The translations under genes and the position numbers were made by a program. Below, piece after piece: positions 1-6,119 of a DNA stretch of 10,912 nt. Location: the NCBI GenBank assembly GCA_934663645.1, contig CAKUKR010000080.1:1-10912 (forward strand), read 5' to 3'. Positions within the stretch are counted from its first letter, which is position 1; the number at the start of each line of letters is the position of its first letter. Below the pieces are notes generated by a model. That model was not told where the DNA came from. It did not search any database and saw only the letters and a program-made list of their open reading frames with translations. This DNA is from an uncultured Muribaculaceae bacterium (GTDB lineage Bacteria; Bacteroidota; Bacteroidia; Bacteroidales; Muribaculaceae).

Positions 1-34
1 CGAAGACTAAGCAACAGCATACTGAGCTGTCATT

Positions 35-57
35 GCAGGGACACGGCACGTCCCTGC
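35..57. repeat. Perfect 8-bp inverted repeat
   Basis: GCAGGGAC (35-42) and GTCCCTGC (50-57) are perfect reverse complements separated by 7 nt. Neither strand has a T-run directly after the hairpin, so it is not a classic intrinsic terminator. It lies just beyond the gapA terminator and could be a secondary 3' structure or belong to a gene left of the window. Confidence 0.5.
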
Positions 58-63
58 CCAGCC

Positions 64-104
64 AAAATAAAATCGGGGGTGCGCCGAGAAGGCGCATCCC
101 CGAT
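64..104 (-). terminator. Intrinsic terminator of gapA
   Basis: The arms ATCGGGGGTGCGCC (72-85) and GGCGCATCCCCGAT (91-104) form a 14-bp stem with one G-U pair and a 5-nt loop. Read on the minus strand, the hairpin runs straight into TTTTATTTT (72 to 64). This is the classic stem plus U-tract arrangement, 38 bp after the gapA stop codon. Confidence 0.9.
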
Positions 105-141
105 ATGGGTTGTGTCCCGGCATGGGGACTGTTGCGGCTTG

Positions 142-1185
<1,044 letters not shown>

Positions 1186-1230
1186 CTAATTTTGTACTCC
1201 CGAATACCGTTGGCCGGGAGTATCCGACTG

Positions 1231-1238
1231 CAAAAGTA
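1231..1238 (-). promoter_or_regulatory. Putative -7 element for gapA
   Basis: On the minus strand this reads TACTTTTG, matching the Bacteroidetes -7 consensus TAnnTTTG. It predicts a gapA leader of about 75 nt. No clear TTTG is seen 19-21 bp upstream, so the support is the -7 match and the position. Confidence 0.55.
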
Positions 1239-1260
1239 ACAATTAATTTTCATCTCGCGC

Positions 1261-1268
1261 TACTTTTG
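1261..1268 (+). promoter_or_regulatory. Putative -7 element for mscL
   Basis: TACTTTTG matches the consensus TAnnTTTG on the plus strand and is an exact inverted copy of the gapA element at 1231-1238. It predicts a long mscL leader of about 135-140 nt. The -33 region is not well conserved. Confidence 0.5.
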
Positions 1269-1356
1269 CATCGAATAAATTCCCTGCGCGGCTTCCGCCG
1301 TCCGCAACACGTTGTATTGCAACGCGGTTTTGGCAGCTGTGTCTTGCGGTATGCCT

Positions 1357-1373
1357 CGGGGGCTTCGCCCTCG
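1357..1373 (+). repeat. GC-rich hairpin in mscL leader
   Basis: CGGGGGC (1357-1363) can pair with GCCCTCG (1367-1373), allowing one G-U pair, around a TTC loop. It lies 38 bp before the mscL ATG and is not followed by a T-run. If mscL is transcribed from the element at 1261 this hairpin is in its 5' untranslated region. Function unknown. Confidence 0.4.
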
Positions 1374-1411
1374 TACAATGAAAACGTTTCAACACCTAAC
1401 TGACATAACGC

Positions 1412-1843
1412 ATGAAGAAATTTTTAGCAGACTTTAAGGACTTCGCAATGAAGGGGAATGTCCTCGACATGGCGGTCGGTGTGATCATCGGCGGCGCGTT
1501 CGGCAAGATCGTCTCCTCGCTCGTCGATGACATCATCATGCCCGTGTTTTCTGTCATCACCGGCGGTGACGGCTACAAGAACCTCAAGTATGTGGTGACG
1601 GAAGCCCAGCCTGCCGCCGACGGCGCGGCTGCGGTGCAGGAAGTGGCGATAAACTATGGCCTTTTCATCCAGAACATAGTGGATTTCCTCATTATCGCTT
1701 TCAGCATATTCGTGTGCCTGAAGCTGATGATGAAGCTGAAAAAGAAGAAGGAGGAGAAGCCTGCAGAACCGGCAGGGCCGACCCGCGAGGAGGCGCTGCT
1801 CATGGAGATACGGGACCTCCTCAAGGATAAGAACGGCAAGTGA
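1412..1843 (+). CDS. mscL: Large-conductance mechanosensitive channel MscL
   Basis: This inner-membrane channel opens under membrane tension to release solutes during hypo-osmotic shock. The 143-residue protein is within the usual family length. It begins with the amphipathic N-terminus MKKFLADFKDFAMKGN. TM1 follows (about residues 17-44), with the MAVGVIIGGAFGKIVSSLV pore-lining pattern, and DDIIMPV closes it. A periplasmic loop of about 30 residues precedes TM2 (about 82-107, GLFIQNIVDFLIIAFSIF). A lysine-rich linker leads to the C-terminal helix LLMEIRDLLK that bundles in the pentamer. The ATG start fits the conserved N-terminus exactly. The stop codon overlaps the GTG start of the next gene by 4 nt, so the two are probably co-transcribed and translationally coupled. 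Confidence 0.97.
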   Translation: MKKFLADFKDFAMKGNVLDMAVGVIIGGAFGKIVSSLVDDIIMPVFSVITGGDGYKNLKYVVTEAQPAADGAAAVQEVAINYGLFIQNIVDFLIIAFSIFVCLKLMMKLKKKKEEKPAEPAGPTREEALLMEIRDLLKDKNGK

Positions 1844-2895
1844 CGGCACTGGCAGACACGCCCTCGGGCGGAACGGGCACACGCAAGCCGAGGCTTTCCA
1901 ACATCGAGCTGCTGCGCCTCCTCTCCATGTTCATGGTGCTGGTGCTGCACGCTGACTATGCTGCGCTGGGCGTGCCGGCGGCGGCAGACCTGTCCGTGTC
2001 GCCGGCTGAGACGACGGCGCGGGTGCTGCTCGAACAGCTGTCGCTGGTGGCGGTCAACGTGTTTGTCCTCATCTCCGGGTGGTTCGGCGTGCGCCTGACC
2101 GCACGCTCACTCGGGTCGCTGCTGTTTCAGGTGATGTTTTACGCTCTCCTGATTATTGGTGTCGTCGCGGCCACGCTCGGGATACCGGCAGAGCAGCGCC
2201 CCACTGCGTGGCTGACGCTTGTCCCCGGCTATCACCATTGGTTCATACGGTCTTATATCGGGCTGATGCTGCTGTCGCCGGTGCTGAATGCGTTCACCGC
2301 GAGCTGCACCTTGCGCCGTCTTGCTGCGGTCACAGGCTCGTTTTTCGCATTCCAGACAGTCTACGGGTGGATATGCGGAGCCGACGGTTTCCTCAACGGC
2401 TATTCGCTGCTGTCGTTCATCGGGCTGTACCTGCTGGGGCATTTGGCGCACCGCTTGCAGTGGCATACGCGGCGTCGCCGTGCGGCAGTGTGGGTGTACC
2501 CAGGCTGCGTGGCTGCCAACACCGTTGTCACGCTGCTGATGCTGGCTTGTCAGGACAGCGTGCCGGCATGGGTCAACTCTTACGACTCGCCGCTCGTGAT
2601 AGCTGGCGCGTTGGGGCTTGTGCTGACGTTTGCCGGGATGAAGCCTTGGACATCACGCACCGTCAACGCCGCAGCCGCCTCGTCGCTGGCTGTCTATCTG
2701 ATACATTTCAATCCGTTGCTGTTCGCGCATTACCTTGCCGCGTGCCGGAGCCTGCAGCGTCATCTGCCGCCAGGCGTGGGCTTGGCGGCGATATTGCTGT
2801 TTGCTGCTGCTGTGTTCTGCGTGTGCCTGGCGGTTGACCGCCTGCGTGTGTGGATAGTAGCCCCGCGGGGAATCGAACCCCGATCTAAGGTTTAG
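1840..2895 (+). CDS. Membrane acyltransferase (acyltransferase-3 family)
   Basis: This is a multi-pass inner-membrane protein of the acyltransferase-3 (OafA/WecH-like) family, which usually O-acetylates sugars or other envelope molecules. The substrate cannot be read from the sequence. Family signs are SNIELLRLLSMFMVLVLH near residues 20-37 with the conserved His, the VNVFVLISGWFGV segment, GYHHWFIRSYIGLMLLSPVLN and about ten hydrophobic segments over 351 residues. GTG at 1840 is chosen because it overlaps the mscL stop (GTGA) and keeps the whole family N-terminus. A later ATG would cut it. The last 12 or so residues (about PRGIEPRSKV) are read from DNA complementary to the tRNA-Arg gene and have no family character. 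The natural protein probably ended near DRLRVW, and the overlap may be tolerated or result from loss of the original stop. Confidence 0.85.
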   Translation: MTALADTPSGGTGTRKPRLSNIELLRLLSMFMVLVLHADYAALGVPAAADLSVSPAETTARVLLEQLSLVAVNVFVLISGWFGVRLTARSLGSLLFQVMFYALLIIGVVAATLGIPAEQRPTAWLTLVPGYHHWFIRSYIGLMLLSPVLNAFTASCTLRRLAAVTGSFFAFQTVYGWICGADGFLNGYSLLSFIGLYLLGHLAHRLQWHTRRRRAAVWVYPGCVAANTVVTLLMLACQDSVPAWVNSYDSPLVIAGALGLVLTFAGMKPWTSRTVNAAAASSLAVYLIHFNPLLFAHYLAACRSLQRHLPPGVGLAAILLFAAAVFCVCLAVDRLRVWIVAPRGIEPRSKV

Positions 2896-2929
2896 GAAAC
2901 CCTTGTTCTATCCGTTGAACTACGAGGCT
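2858..2929 (-). tRNA. tRNA-Arg, anticodon CCU
   Basis: A full 72-nt cloverleaf can be folded on the minus strand. The acceptor arms AGCCTCG and CGGGGCT pair over 7 bp with one G-U. T8 and A9 follow, then the D stem GTTC/GAAC. The anticodon stem is AGGGT/ACCTT with loop TTCCTAA, giving anticodon CCT. The T arm is CGGGG TTCGATT CCCCG and the discriminator base is A. No CCA is encoded, so the ending must be added after transcription, as is usual in this phylum. It decodes AGG. A consensus promoter lies just upstream, and the 3' half overlaps the end of the convergent acyltransferase frame. Confidence 0.95.
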
Positions 2930-2945
2930 GTTCGGTTTCAGGTTG

Positions 2946-2977
2946 CAAATATACGGCTTTTTTGCGGAAGCGGCAAT
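2946..2977 (-). promoter_or_regulatory. Promoter of tRNA-Arg
   Basis: The minus strand reads TATATTTG (2953 to 2946), a full match to TAnnTTTG. ATTG (2977-2974), 20 bp upstream, is one base off the -33 TTTG. The predicted start is about 10-15 nt before the mature tRNA. The decayed methyltransferase homology stops just upstream of this element. Confidence 0.65.
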
Positions 2978-2984
2978 AACAACT

Positions 2985-3106
2985 CCGACAAACGGCTCGA
3001 CAAACTGCCGGATGTGAGGAGGGAAATGTGTCCGTATCTCACTGATCAGCTTATACTTATCCCCAACGTAAAAGAGGGGCGAACGATTGACGTTTTCTCT
3101 CTGCAT
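2985..3106 (-). pseudogene. D12-class adenine methyltransferase, N-terminal remnant
   Basis: The frame opens with ATG at 3106. It encodes the hallmark start of D12-class N6-adenine DNA methyltransferases: NRSPLFYVGDKYKLI (SAM-binding region, P-L-x-Y-x-G-x-K type), then FVEPFVG, the beginning of motif I (normally EPFxGGGSV). Homology stops after Gly41, at about position 2985. The frame runs on as unrelated residues through the tRNA promoter and into the tRNA. The catalytic and target-recognition parts are absent, so it cannot be active. The ATG lies 50 nt inside the end of the upstream methyltransferase remnant, so these were once two overlapping genes. Such pairs are known in restriction-modification systems that methylate the two strands of an asymmetric site. 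That origin is an inference. Confidence 0.75.
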
Positions 3107-3545
3107 CTACTTCTGTTATGAATAGCAATTCCTTGTGGTCGGCAAACTCGGTCTTGCCCGTATTGAACGCCGCGTGGCGATGTTCGTACACGGTTGTCTG
3201 CCCGCACATCTCAAGGATGCGCCTTATGTCCTCCAGCCGTATCTTGTTCTCCGACGACTTGCTCTTGGAGTGGTAGGTGTTGTTGTATGACACTGCCAAA
3301 TACCTGGCATCGACGTTGGCGACCAAGTCCGCAAATGAATCCACAGCCTTGCTTGTGCAGTAGCGGCTCATGTTCTCCGGCGCGGGCTTGAGAGCCACGC
3401 CGTAAAGCTGCGGCTTGTCCCACTTCACAAGTGTCTCGTAGAGGTGATAGAACCGGCAGTACTGCCGGTCCAATGGCATACATCAGTTTCACCCTTGCCG
3501 TTTTTTTGACAAGCCTTGGCAAAATCACAAACAATCCGCGACACG
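3057..3545 (-). pseudogene. D12-class adenine methyltransferase, C-terminal remnant
   Basis: The open frame from 3479 to 3057 encodes the second half of a D12-class N6-adenine methyltransferase. It has DRQYCRFYHLYETLVKWDKP, which normally follows the DPPY catalytic motif, then YLAVSYNNTY, a basic SKSKSSENK stretch, LEDIRRIL and DHKELLFITEV near the usual C-terminus. Just upstream a different frame ends in RVKLMYA (to 3475), the sort of sequence that precedes DPPY. Only four bases, ATTG, separate it from Asp-Arg-Gln-Tyr, so the DPPY codons are deleted and the frame is shifted. Nothing of the family's N-terminal third is recognisable further upstream. The gene is inactive, and the ATG at 3479 is probably fortuitous. 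The far (3545) limit is approximate. Confidence 0.75.
3453..3468. repeat. 16-bp perfect palindrome
   Basis: CCGGCAGTACTGCCGG is its own reverse complement over all 16 bases. It falls inside the conserved R-Q-Y-C-R codons of the methyltransferase remnant, within 10 bp of the DPPY deletion. Confidence 0.6.
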
Positions 3546-3850
3546 GCAAAATTCCGGTTAGGTAAACTCGGGAGTGAAGGACGGACGCTGGGATGAAAAT
3601 ACCACGCGATCCGCATCGCGTGCCACCTTTTTCTGTCACAATTCAAATGAAAAAGAATTATTATTGTTTTCTGCTTTTGTTGCTGTGTAAAAACAGCGTA
3701 TTATCTGGCATCTGGTTCTTCCGGGCAATAGCATTGCAAATTTGCGCACATTCTGCTGTCATGCAACCGGCAAGCTAAATACCCGCGTTGAATGTTGCCA
3801 ACACCGCGCAGCCGTCGTGCCTGTTGCCTGTCCTCCTAACGGGAGGGGTG
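3546..3850. other. Gene-free stretch
   Basis: Open frames here are short and match nothing I recognise. The sequence is AT-richer between about 3640 and 3740 than in nearby genes. It contains the short palindrome GCAAATTTGC (3736-3745). It probably includes further decayed sequence upstream of the methyltransferase remnants. Confidence 0.4.
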
Positions 3851-4069
3851 CAAAAAGAGGGATGCCATGTCATGACATCCCTGACTTTCCGCTTAGCCTG
3901 ACACCCGGGAGTGCCTGGCTTTTGAATGGCAGGCGGTTCGCATCGGCTGCATCCAGTCTTTAACTCTTATTCTTGCTAAATGAACAGATTCCGCTGTAGC
4001 CTCCCGGCCTGACAGAACCCAATTGTATCCATGCTAAAAATAATAACCTTGGGTTTTATTTCTTTGTCT
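3851..4069 (-). ncRNA. Candidate structured small RNA, about 215-220 nt
   Basis: The region is bounded on the minus strand by a consensus -7 promoter element (4081 to 4074) and an intrinsic terminator (3882 to 3852), with no convincing reading frame between. It can form several stem-loops. AACCCAA/TTGGGTT (4016-4022 with 4049-4055) is a 7-bp 5' hairpin. CCGGGAG (3905-3911) pairs with CTCCCGG (4001-4007) to close a large central domain. GCCTG (3913-3917) pairs with CAGGC (3930-3934), and ACAG (3984-3987) with CTGT (3994-3997). The octamer UGUCAGGC occurs on both flanks of the central stem in the RNA. Known Bacteroidales RNA classes with such promoter and terminator limits exist (for example the Bacteroidales-1 motif, and 6S-type RNAs), but I cannot assign this to either. 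It shows no tmRNA, SRP RNA or RNase P hallmark. Confidence 0.55.
3852..3882 (-). terminator. Intrinsic terminator of the candidate small RNA
   Basis: On the minus strand AGGGATG (3882-3876) pairs perfectly with CATCCCT (3864-3858), and CTTTTT (3857-3852) follows. The loop holds part of a 12-bp self-complementary sequence, ATGTCATGACAT (3867-3878), which could form a competing fold. No protein gene on the minus strand lies closely upstream, which is why it is paired with the small RNA unit. Confidence 0.75.
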
Positions 4070-4073
4070 GCTG

Positions 4074-4105
4074 CAAAGGTACAGAAAAGTTTTTGAACAA
4101 CGAAA
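4074..4105 (-). promoter_or_regulatory. Promoter of the candidate small RNA
   Basis: The minus strand reads TACCTTTG (4081 to 4074), a full TAnnTTTG match. TTTC lies 20 bp upstream (4105-4102), one base from the -33 TTTG. The predicted transcription start is around 4068-4070. Confidence 0.6.
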
Positions 4106-4441
4106 TTTATTGGGCAAAAAAATCAGCAATCTGCGGTTCTTATCATATATTCAGCGCAACAAATGCGGTGTTTCAACCCCATTTTTGTGTTTGATGAGCG
4201 ATTTGCGATGTTTTCATATTGACAGGAGTGGCGGTTGTTTTCATTGCAGCAATAAGCGGTTTAGCGGCGTTTTATCGTTTGGAATGATATTTTGCATCGT
4301 TTGGTATGGGGGTGTTGTGGCACGTGGATTGCCGCCGTTTGGGCTTGAATGGGGTTGTAGATAATTTTTTCGCGCCCTGACAGAAATATTGCAAATTTGG
4401 GAGAACCTGTCCGCAGGTCGCCCGCAAAATCACTATCACTT
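4106..4441. other. Gene-free, AT-richer stretch
   Basis: No supported gene is visible. The stretch is lower in GC than its neighbours. The decamer CAACCCCATT (4174-4183) has a distant inverted copy, AATGGGGTTG (4348-4357), too far apart for a convincing simple hairpin. It must contain the promoter for the gene starting at 4442, but no clean TAnnTTTG match is seen. Confidence 0.4.
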
Positions 4442-4804
4442 ATGAAAGAGCTAATACTCGGACTGCTCGGCGGAGGGGCAGTGACGCAGCTGCTGAACAC
4501 GTTGGCGACGCTGCGCCAGAACCGCCGCCAGATCAATGCTGCCGCCCTGGGCACGGAGGTGGAGGCGTTGGAAAAGACTATCGCCGTGCTGTATGCCAAC
4601 TTGGAACGCCAGAATGCCCTACACCGCGAGGAGGTGAAGGAACTGCGCGGCGAGATAGCCGCATTGCGCCGCGAGAAGCAAGCGCTGGAGGAGCGTGTGC
4701 GCCGCCTCGGCGAGCAGCTGCGCAGTGTCGCGCCACGTCGGGCGACGGAAGAGGGGCAGCTGCCTCTCTTTGTCGGAGATGACAGCCGCCCCTCGGGGTG
4801 TTGA
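4442..4804 (+). CDS. Small coiled-coil protein with hydrophobic N-terminus
   Basis: I do not recognise a named family. ATG at 4442 gives 120 residues. Upstream in-frame codons, including a TTG at 4397, would add a tail with no hydrophobic character, so ATG is preferred. Residues 4-16 (LILGLLGGGAVTQ) are glycine-rich and hydrophobic, like a short membrane anchor. From about residue 38 to 94 there is a long charged heptad-like helix rich in Glu, Arg, Leu and Lys (EVEALEKTIAVLYANLERQ, then EVKELRGEIAALRREKQAL), which should form a coiled coil. The tail is Arg- and Pro-containing. Similar membrane-plus-coiled-coil proteins occur in Bacteroidales prophage and conjugative regions, so a phage origin is possible, but no phage genes surround it. 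It converges on the peptidase gene with an 18-bp gap. Confidence 0.7.
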   Translation: MKELILGLLGGGAVTQLLNTLATLRQNRRQINAAALGTEVEALEKTIAVLYANLERQNALHREEVKELRGEIAALRREKQALEERVRRLGEQLRSVAPRRATEEGQLPLFVGDDSRPSGC

Positions 4805-4822
4805 CCGTTCAGAAGCCGGTAT

Positions 4823-6052
4823 TTATTTGAACTTGCGGGCTATGTCTTTGGGCACAGCCTCCTTGTTGACGAGTATGTTGAGTGTCTTGGCGAGGAAGTA
4901 AGGCATAGACACGTAGAAGTATCCGCCGTAGAGCTGGTTGGTGTCCCAAGAGTTCTTGACCTTGTAGTATCGGTTGCCCTCCTGGTCCTCGGCGATGCCT
5001 ACGATTACCATGCCGTGGTCGTCGGTTGTCTCCTTGTCCTCAAACATGCGCTGGCGCATCTCCTGTGTCACGGTGATTTCCTTGACCGGGCCCTTGATGT
5101 CAAATGTGGCGTTCTCGCGGTCCTTGTCGGAGAGCTGCACCCAGCGTGCGAGCTCGGAGCCCTCGAGGTCGGAGCCTGTCTTCTTCTCGGGCATCAGTGC
5201 ATATCCCTGGCGCCACTTGAAGCCGCCCTCGCTCACGTCGGCCGCCCAGACTACGGTGTACCCGTTGTTGATGGCGTTGTCGACGATAGCCTGCATCTCC
5301 TCCATGGGGACGTTGGTAGACGGGGCCCATAGCCAGTTGTCAGCCACTTCGAGGGGGAATGAGGTGTAGAAGGGGTGGTGGGTGTAGCTCGTGATGCTGA
5401 TGTAGTCGTCGGCGTTAAGGCCGAGAGCCTTGGCGTATGACAGCGGTGTGTATGTCTTGCCGTCAACGGTGAACTGTTCGGGGAGCTTGCCGAAGTAGGC
5501 GTCGAGTATGGCGTCAAAGCCGTTCACCCAGGCGGTTGAGAGCTTCTTGTTGCCGTTGCGCAGCACAGCGCCGAGGTATGACTTGAGGACATCCTCGAGC
5601 TCGTAGTGGTTGTGCTTCTCCTCGCCGTAGTTGAGGCCGGAGTAAACGCTTTCTGGCACGATGCCATAGTTGCGCAGCGAGTATATAACGTCAGCTGCGC
5701 CGCCGCCCTGTGCAAAGTTGACCTTGCCGTCCATCGAGATGTATTTCAGGGCCTTGTCATGGTAGCAGTGGCGCACTGTGAACATTTCGCTCAGGTCGAG
5801 CTCCGGGCCGCCCTTGCGCATGATTTCGTCCTCGAGGAACGTTGTGGTGCAGAAGCACCAGCATGTGCCGGACTTGTTCTGGTCGCGTACCGCGCCTGTG
5901 CGGACGACCTTGATGTCCTTGAACTTGAAGCCTGTAGAGTCGGGCACGACCACCTTGTCGTCGCCTGCTGAAGCAACATCTGTTGCGGTGTAGTGGGTTG
6001 CGGAAGCTGACAGCGATGCGCAGACGGCAGCCCACAGGAGTATGTGTTTCAT
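4823..6052 (-). CDS. Exported C1-family cysteine peptidase
   Basis: This papain-fold cysteine peptidase resembles the aminopeptidase C/bleomycin hydrolase branch (C1B) found in Bacteroidetes. ATG at 6052 is chosen over an upstream in-frame codon at 6115. It gives 409 residues with a clean signal peptide (MKHILLWAAVCASLSASA) and sits 34 bp below a consensus promoter. The catalytic set is visible: oxyanion-hole Gln58 and nucleophile Cys64 in QNKSGTCWCF, His346 in DDHGMVIVGIA, and Asn367 in KNSWD. The central SEMFTVRHCYHDKA and GGGAADVIYSLRNYGIVPE blocks are typical of the branch. It is probably periplasmic or surface-exposed and would trim peptides, though its substrate is unknown. Two features are unusual: Cys at 66 and 68 around the active site, and KNSWDT where KNSWG is common. 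It is monocistronic, between convergent and divergent neighbours. Confidence 0.9.
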   Translation of the reverse strand: MKHILLWAAVCASLSASATHYTATDVASAGDDKVVVPDSTGFKFKDIKVVRTGAVRDQNKSGTCWCFCTTTFLEDEIMRKGGPELDLSEMFTVRHCYHDKALKYISMDGKVNFAQGGGAADVIYSLRNYGIVPESVYSGLNYGEEKHNHYELEDVLKSYLGAVLRNGNKKLSTAWVNGFDAILDAYFGKLPEQFTVDGKTYTPLSYAKALGLNADDYISITSYTHHPFYTSFPLEVADNWLWAPSTNVPMEEMQAIVDNAINNGYTVVWAADVSEGGFKWRQGYALMPEKKTGSDLEGSELARWVQLSDKDRENATFDIKGPVKEITVTQEMRQRMFEDKETTDDHGMVIVGIAEDQEGNRYYKVKNSWDTNQLYGGYFYVSMPYFLAKTLNILVNKEAVPKDIARKFK

Positions 6053-6085
6053 GGTGTTTGGGTATTTGTATTTCCTTTGAGTGTG

Positions 6086-6116
6086 CAAACTTAGTAATAA
6101 TAATTTAATCCACAAA
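6086..6116 (-). promoter_or_regulatory. Promoter of the C1 peptidase
   Basis: The minus strand shows TTTG (6116 to 6113), a 19-bp spacer, then TAAGTTTG (6093 to 6086). This matches the Bacteroidetes TTTG / TAnnTTTG promoter at both elements with the standard spacing. It places transcription start about 30 nt before the ATG at 6052. The -33 element abuts the start codon of the divergent gene at 6120. Confidence 0.8.
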
Positions 6117-6119
6117 GAG

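Noticed and set aside
2079..2837. Plus-strand open frame of 252 codons within the acyltransferase gene
   Set aside because: It is a +1-type shadow of a GC-rich gene. It lacks hydrophobic organisation and is Arg/Cys-rich, unlike a real protein, while the 1840-2895 frame has clear family motifs.
3851..4069. tmRNA, RNase P RNA or SRP RNA as identity of the small RNA unit
   Set aside because: No tRNA-like ends, tag frame, GAGGAAAGUCC-type RNase P core or GGAA-tetraloop SRP domain could be found, and the length does not fit tmRNA or RNase P RNA.
4174..4357. Inverted decamer CAACCCCATT / AATGGGGTTG as insertion-sequence ends
   Set aside because: The arms are only 10 bp, enclose 164 bp with no transposase fragment and show no target duplication.
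4008..4385. Direct repeat CCTGACAGAA (4008-4017 and 4376-4385)
   Set aside because: Two copies of a decamer with unrelated flanks are compatible with chance.
3733..4399. Direct repeat ATTGCAAATTTG at 3733-3744 and 4388-4399 as possible attachment sites
   Set aside because: The repeat is 12 nt, AT-rich and partly palindromic, and this phylum often has such sequence near promoters. No integrase or transposase lies between the copies.
6053..6115. Longer peptidase start at 6115
   Set aside because: It lies within the promoter and would bury the signal peptide behind 21 extra residues.
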